Shown: piece by piece, positions 41,771 through 42,666 of the stretch
How the letters are laid out: each line of letters begins with the position of its first letter
Position numbering within the stretch: the stretch's first letter is position 1
Origin: CAYWRO01 sp964460345
Lineage (GTDB): Bacteria > Planctomycetota > Phycisphaerae > Phycisphaerales > UBA1924
NCBI GenBank assembly: GCA_964460345.1
Contig: CAYWRO010000028.1
Location: 1-42,666 of the forward strand
DNA: 42,666 bases
Reading direction: 5' to 3'
The notes under the pieces: generated by a model
What the model was told of the DNA's origin: nothing
The model's input: only the letters and a program-made list of their open reading frames with translations
Databases searched by the model: none
Program-made: the position numbers and the translations under genes

Positions 41771-41787
41771 TGTGATTTTTTGTCACA
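41771..41787. promoter_or_regulatory. TGTGA-N7-TCACA palindrome
   Basis: A perfect 5-bp inverted repeat with an A/T-rich 7-nt centre, 161 bp upstream of the FN3-like start. It resembles a CRP/FNR-type operator, but the spacing is 7, not the usual 6. Chance is possible. Confidence 0.3.
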
Positions 41788-41880
41788 GGCGGGTCCGTCT
41801 GTAACGATCCACACCCGAACCAGGGGAGACCCGCACGCCCCACGGCCGCAATAACGCGGTGCGGACGTCAAACAGAGGAA

Positions 41881-42195
41881 CGCCGCTGTACAGCAGAGGA
41901 GCGCCGCTGTGCGGGCGCAGAGCGCGCCCGCGAGGGCGCAGAGCGCAGGAACGCGGGCGCAGAGCGCCGCTGTGCGGGCGCAGAGCGCAGGAGCGAGGGC
42001 GCAGAGCGCCGCTGTGCGGGCGCAGAGCGCGGGAACGCGGGCGCGTAGCGCCGCTGCACGGGCGCAGAGCGCGGGAACGCGGGCGCAGAGCGCCGCTGTG
42101 CGGGCGCAGAGCGCGGGAACGCGGGCGCAGAGCGCCGCTGTGCGGGCGCAGAGCGCGGGAACGCGGGCGCGAAGCATCGCTGCGCGGGCGCGGAG
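41881..42195. repeat. 21-bp tandem array B, fifteen copies
   Basis: Fifteen units start every 21 bp from 41881. The core GTGCGGGCGCAGAG is preceded alternately by CGCCGCT and CGCGGGA (or CGCAGGA), so the higher-order period is 42 bp over most of the array. All frames stay open and give heptad peptides such as RAQSAGT and LCARVPA. It lies 271 bp upstream of the right FN3-like gene, as array A lies upstream of the left one. Confidence 0.92.
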
Positions 42196-42340
42196 CGCGC
42201 GGGCATCCCGATGAAGCGGCCCGGCGTCCATACGGAATGTGCGGGCGGCGGTGCAGACCGTGCCGGCGACGATGGGACACACAACCGCGACCCGATGATC
42301 CGGACCGCCCCCACGCGACACCGATGGGTTGCCTGCTCAC

Positions 42341-42445
42341 CTGGGACGCCCATCTCGTCGCCCCGGAGGGACGCAGGCTCGCCGCGAAGTGTTCTGTGCG
42401 CGCCCGGGACGCCTGTCTCCCCGCCCCGGAGGGGCGCAGGCGAGT
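42341..42445. repeat. Degenerate direct repeat, period about 65 bp
   Basis: GGGACGCC, about 12 nt, then CGCCCCGGAGGG and CGCAGGC occur twice (from about 42341 and about 42406). Confidence 0.6.
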
Positions 42446-42660
42446 AGCCACGGGCGCGGCCGCGACAGCGGCCCGCCCGTGGACAGCGTCTCCTTAGAGG
42501 AGAACCGCCCCGGCAGGGGCGGGGGCGACATGACTCGCGCGTTCCTACTTCTCACGACGGACGTGGTCACACGCCGCCCCCGCCCCTCCGGGGCGGCTTC
42601 CTTATTGCGCCGCTTTCCACGGGCGGCTCGCGTTCGCTCGCTCGCCCGTGGCTACTCGCC
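42439..42660. repeat. 18-bp perfect inverted repeat bounding a GC-rich block
   Basis: GGCGAGTAGCCACGGGCG at 42439-42456 is exactly complementary to 42643-42660. Each copy also pairs locally with a nearby CCACGGGC-type arm (about 42475-42482 and 42617-42625), so the block can fold as two hairpins or one long one. No transposase is seen; the window ends 6 bases later. Confidence 0.75.
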
Positions 42661-42666
42661 CCGGCC

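Larger units (their letters stand above)
41611..42666. other. Gene-free right end
   Basis: Over a kilobase with no gene I can support. It holds the leader of the FN3-like gene, a TGTGA/TCACA palindrome, a 21-bp tandem array (41881-42195), a degenerate direct repeat near 42341-42445 and inverted repeats to the window end. Long frames on both strands arise from the 21-bp periodicity. Confidence 0.75.

Noticed and set aside
41881..42195. CRISPR array
   Set aside because: Units are contiguous 21-bp imperfect repeats with no spacers, and no cas gene is present.
41859..42497. Long open frames on both strands (up to 222 residues) across array B
   Set aside because: They exist because the 21-bp unit has no stops in several frames; translations are Arg/Ala/Ser low complexity with no start context.
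42439..42660. Insertion sequence
   Set aside because: Inverted repeats are present but no transposase frame or target duplication can be seen within the window.

Overview
The window is about 42.7 kb of GC-rich DNA, almost certainly from a planctomycete, most likely a Phycisphaerae-type lineage. Three things suggest this. Two secreted proteins carry the N-terminal LE-x-R-x-LL-(S/A) motif seen in planctomycete exported proteins (LEPR-XLL-like). There is a series of membrane proteins ending in a 'CPxC..YxLxGL..CPECG' zinc ribbon. Many genes encode HEAT, TPR or kinase-like proteins. The assignment is inference from motifs; no database search was possible.

Left edge (1-4.8 kb): two paralogous secreted proteins on the minus strand (1-1134, cut by the window edge, and 3340-4641) flank a helical/FN3-like protein (1443-2102) and a 1.2-kb gene-free block of repeats. 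The block holds a 21-bp tandem array, a 462-bp direct duplication and several long imperfect hairpins built from short words such as CACAGAG. Then follow a minus-strand unit hpd-DUF4160-DUF2442 with its own terminator, a divergent pseudokinase, and two convergent repeat-protein genes (HEAT and TPR).

Central housekeeping region (11.6-25.6 kb): a minus-strand run UDPGP-type pyrophosphorylase, alpha/beta hydrolase, MFS transporter and trpB diverges from a plus-strand run rpe, degenerate histidine phosphatase, accD, lnt, HEAT lipoprotein, coiled-coil membrane protein and small membrane protein. tRNA-Asp(GTC) follows with promoter and terminator, then a DUF4142 lipoprotein and, on the minus strand, a THUMP-type methyltransferase.

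Carbohydrate and acyl-CoA region (25.7-36.4 kb, plus strand): a GH2 enzyme, a possible 69-residue protein, a fusion of a GH1-like glycosidase with a glycosyltransferase, and a UDP-galactopyranose-mutase-like flavoprotein form a polysaccharide cluster. Two crotonases and a long acyl-CoA dehydrogenase form a beta-oxidation or branched-chain catabolic cluster.

Right region (36.4-42.7 kb): eight consecutive minus-strand paralogs encode small proteins with two membrane segments and a C-terminal zinc ribbon. The sub-families alternate so that the array looks like four copies of a two-gene unit, with a recurring junction in which the stop codon and the ribosome site overlap. Word-repeat hairpins lie in and beside this array and supply the stop codons of two members. 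A second FN3-like paralog of the left-edge gene follows at 40939-41610, again with a 21-bp tandem array upstream. The window ends in further GC-rich inverted repeats. The tandem zinc-ribbon array and the two FN3-like genes with upstream 21-bp arrays are the strongest candidates for something undescribed.
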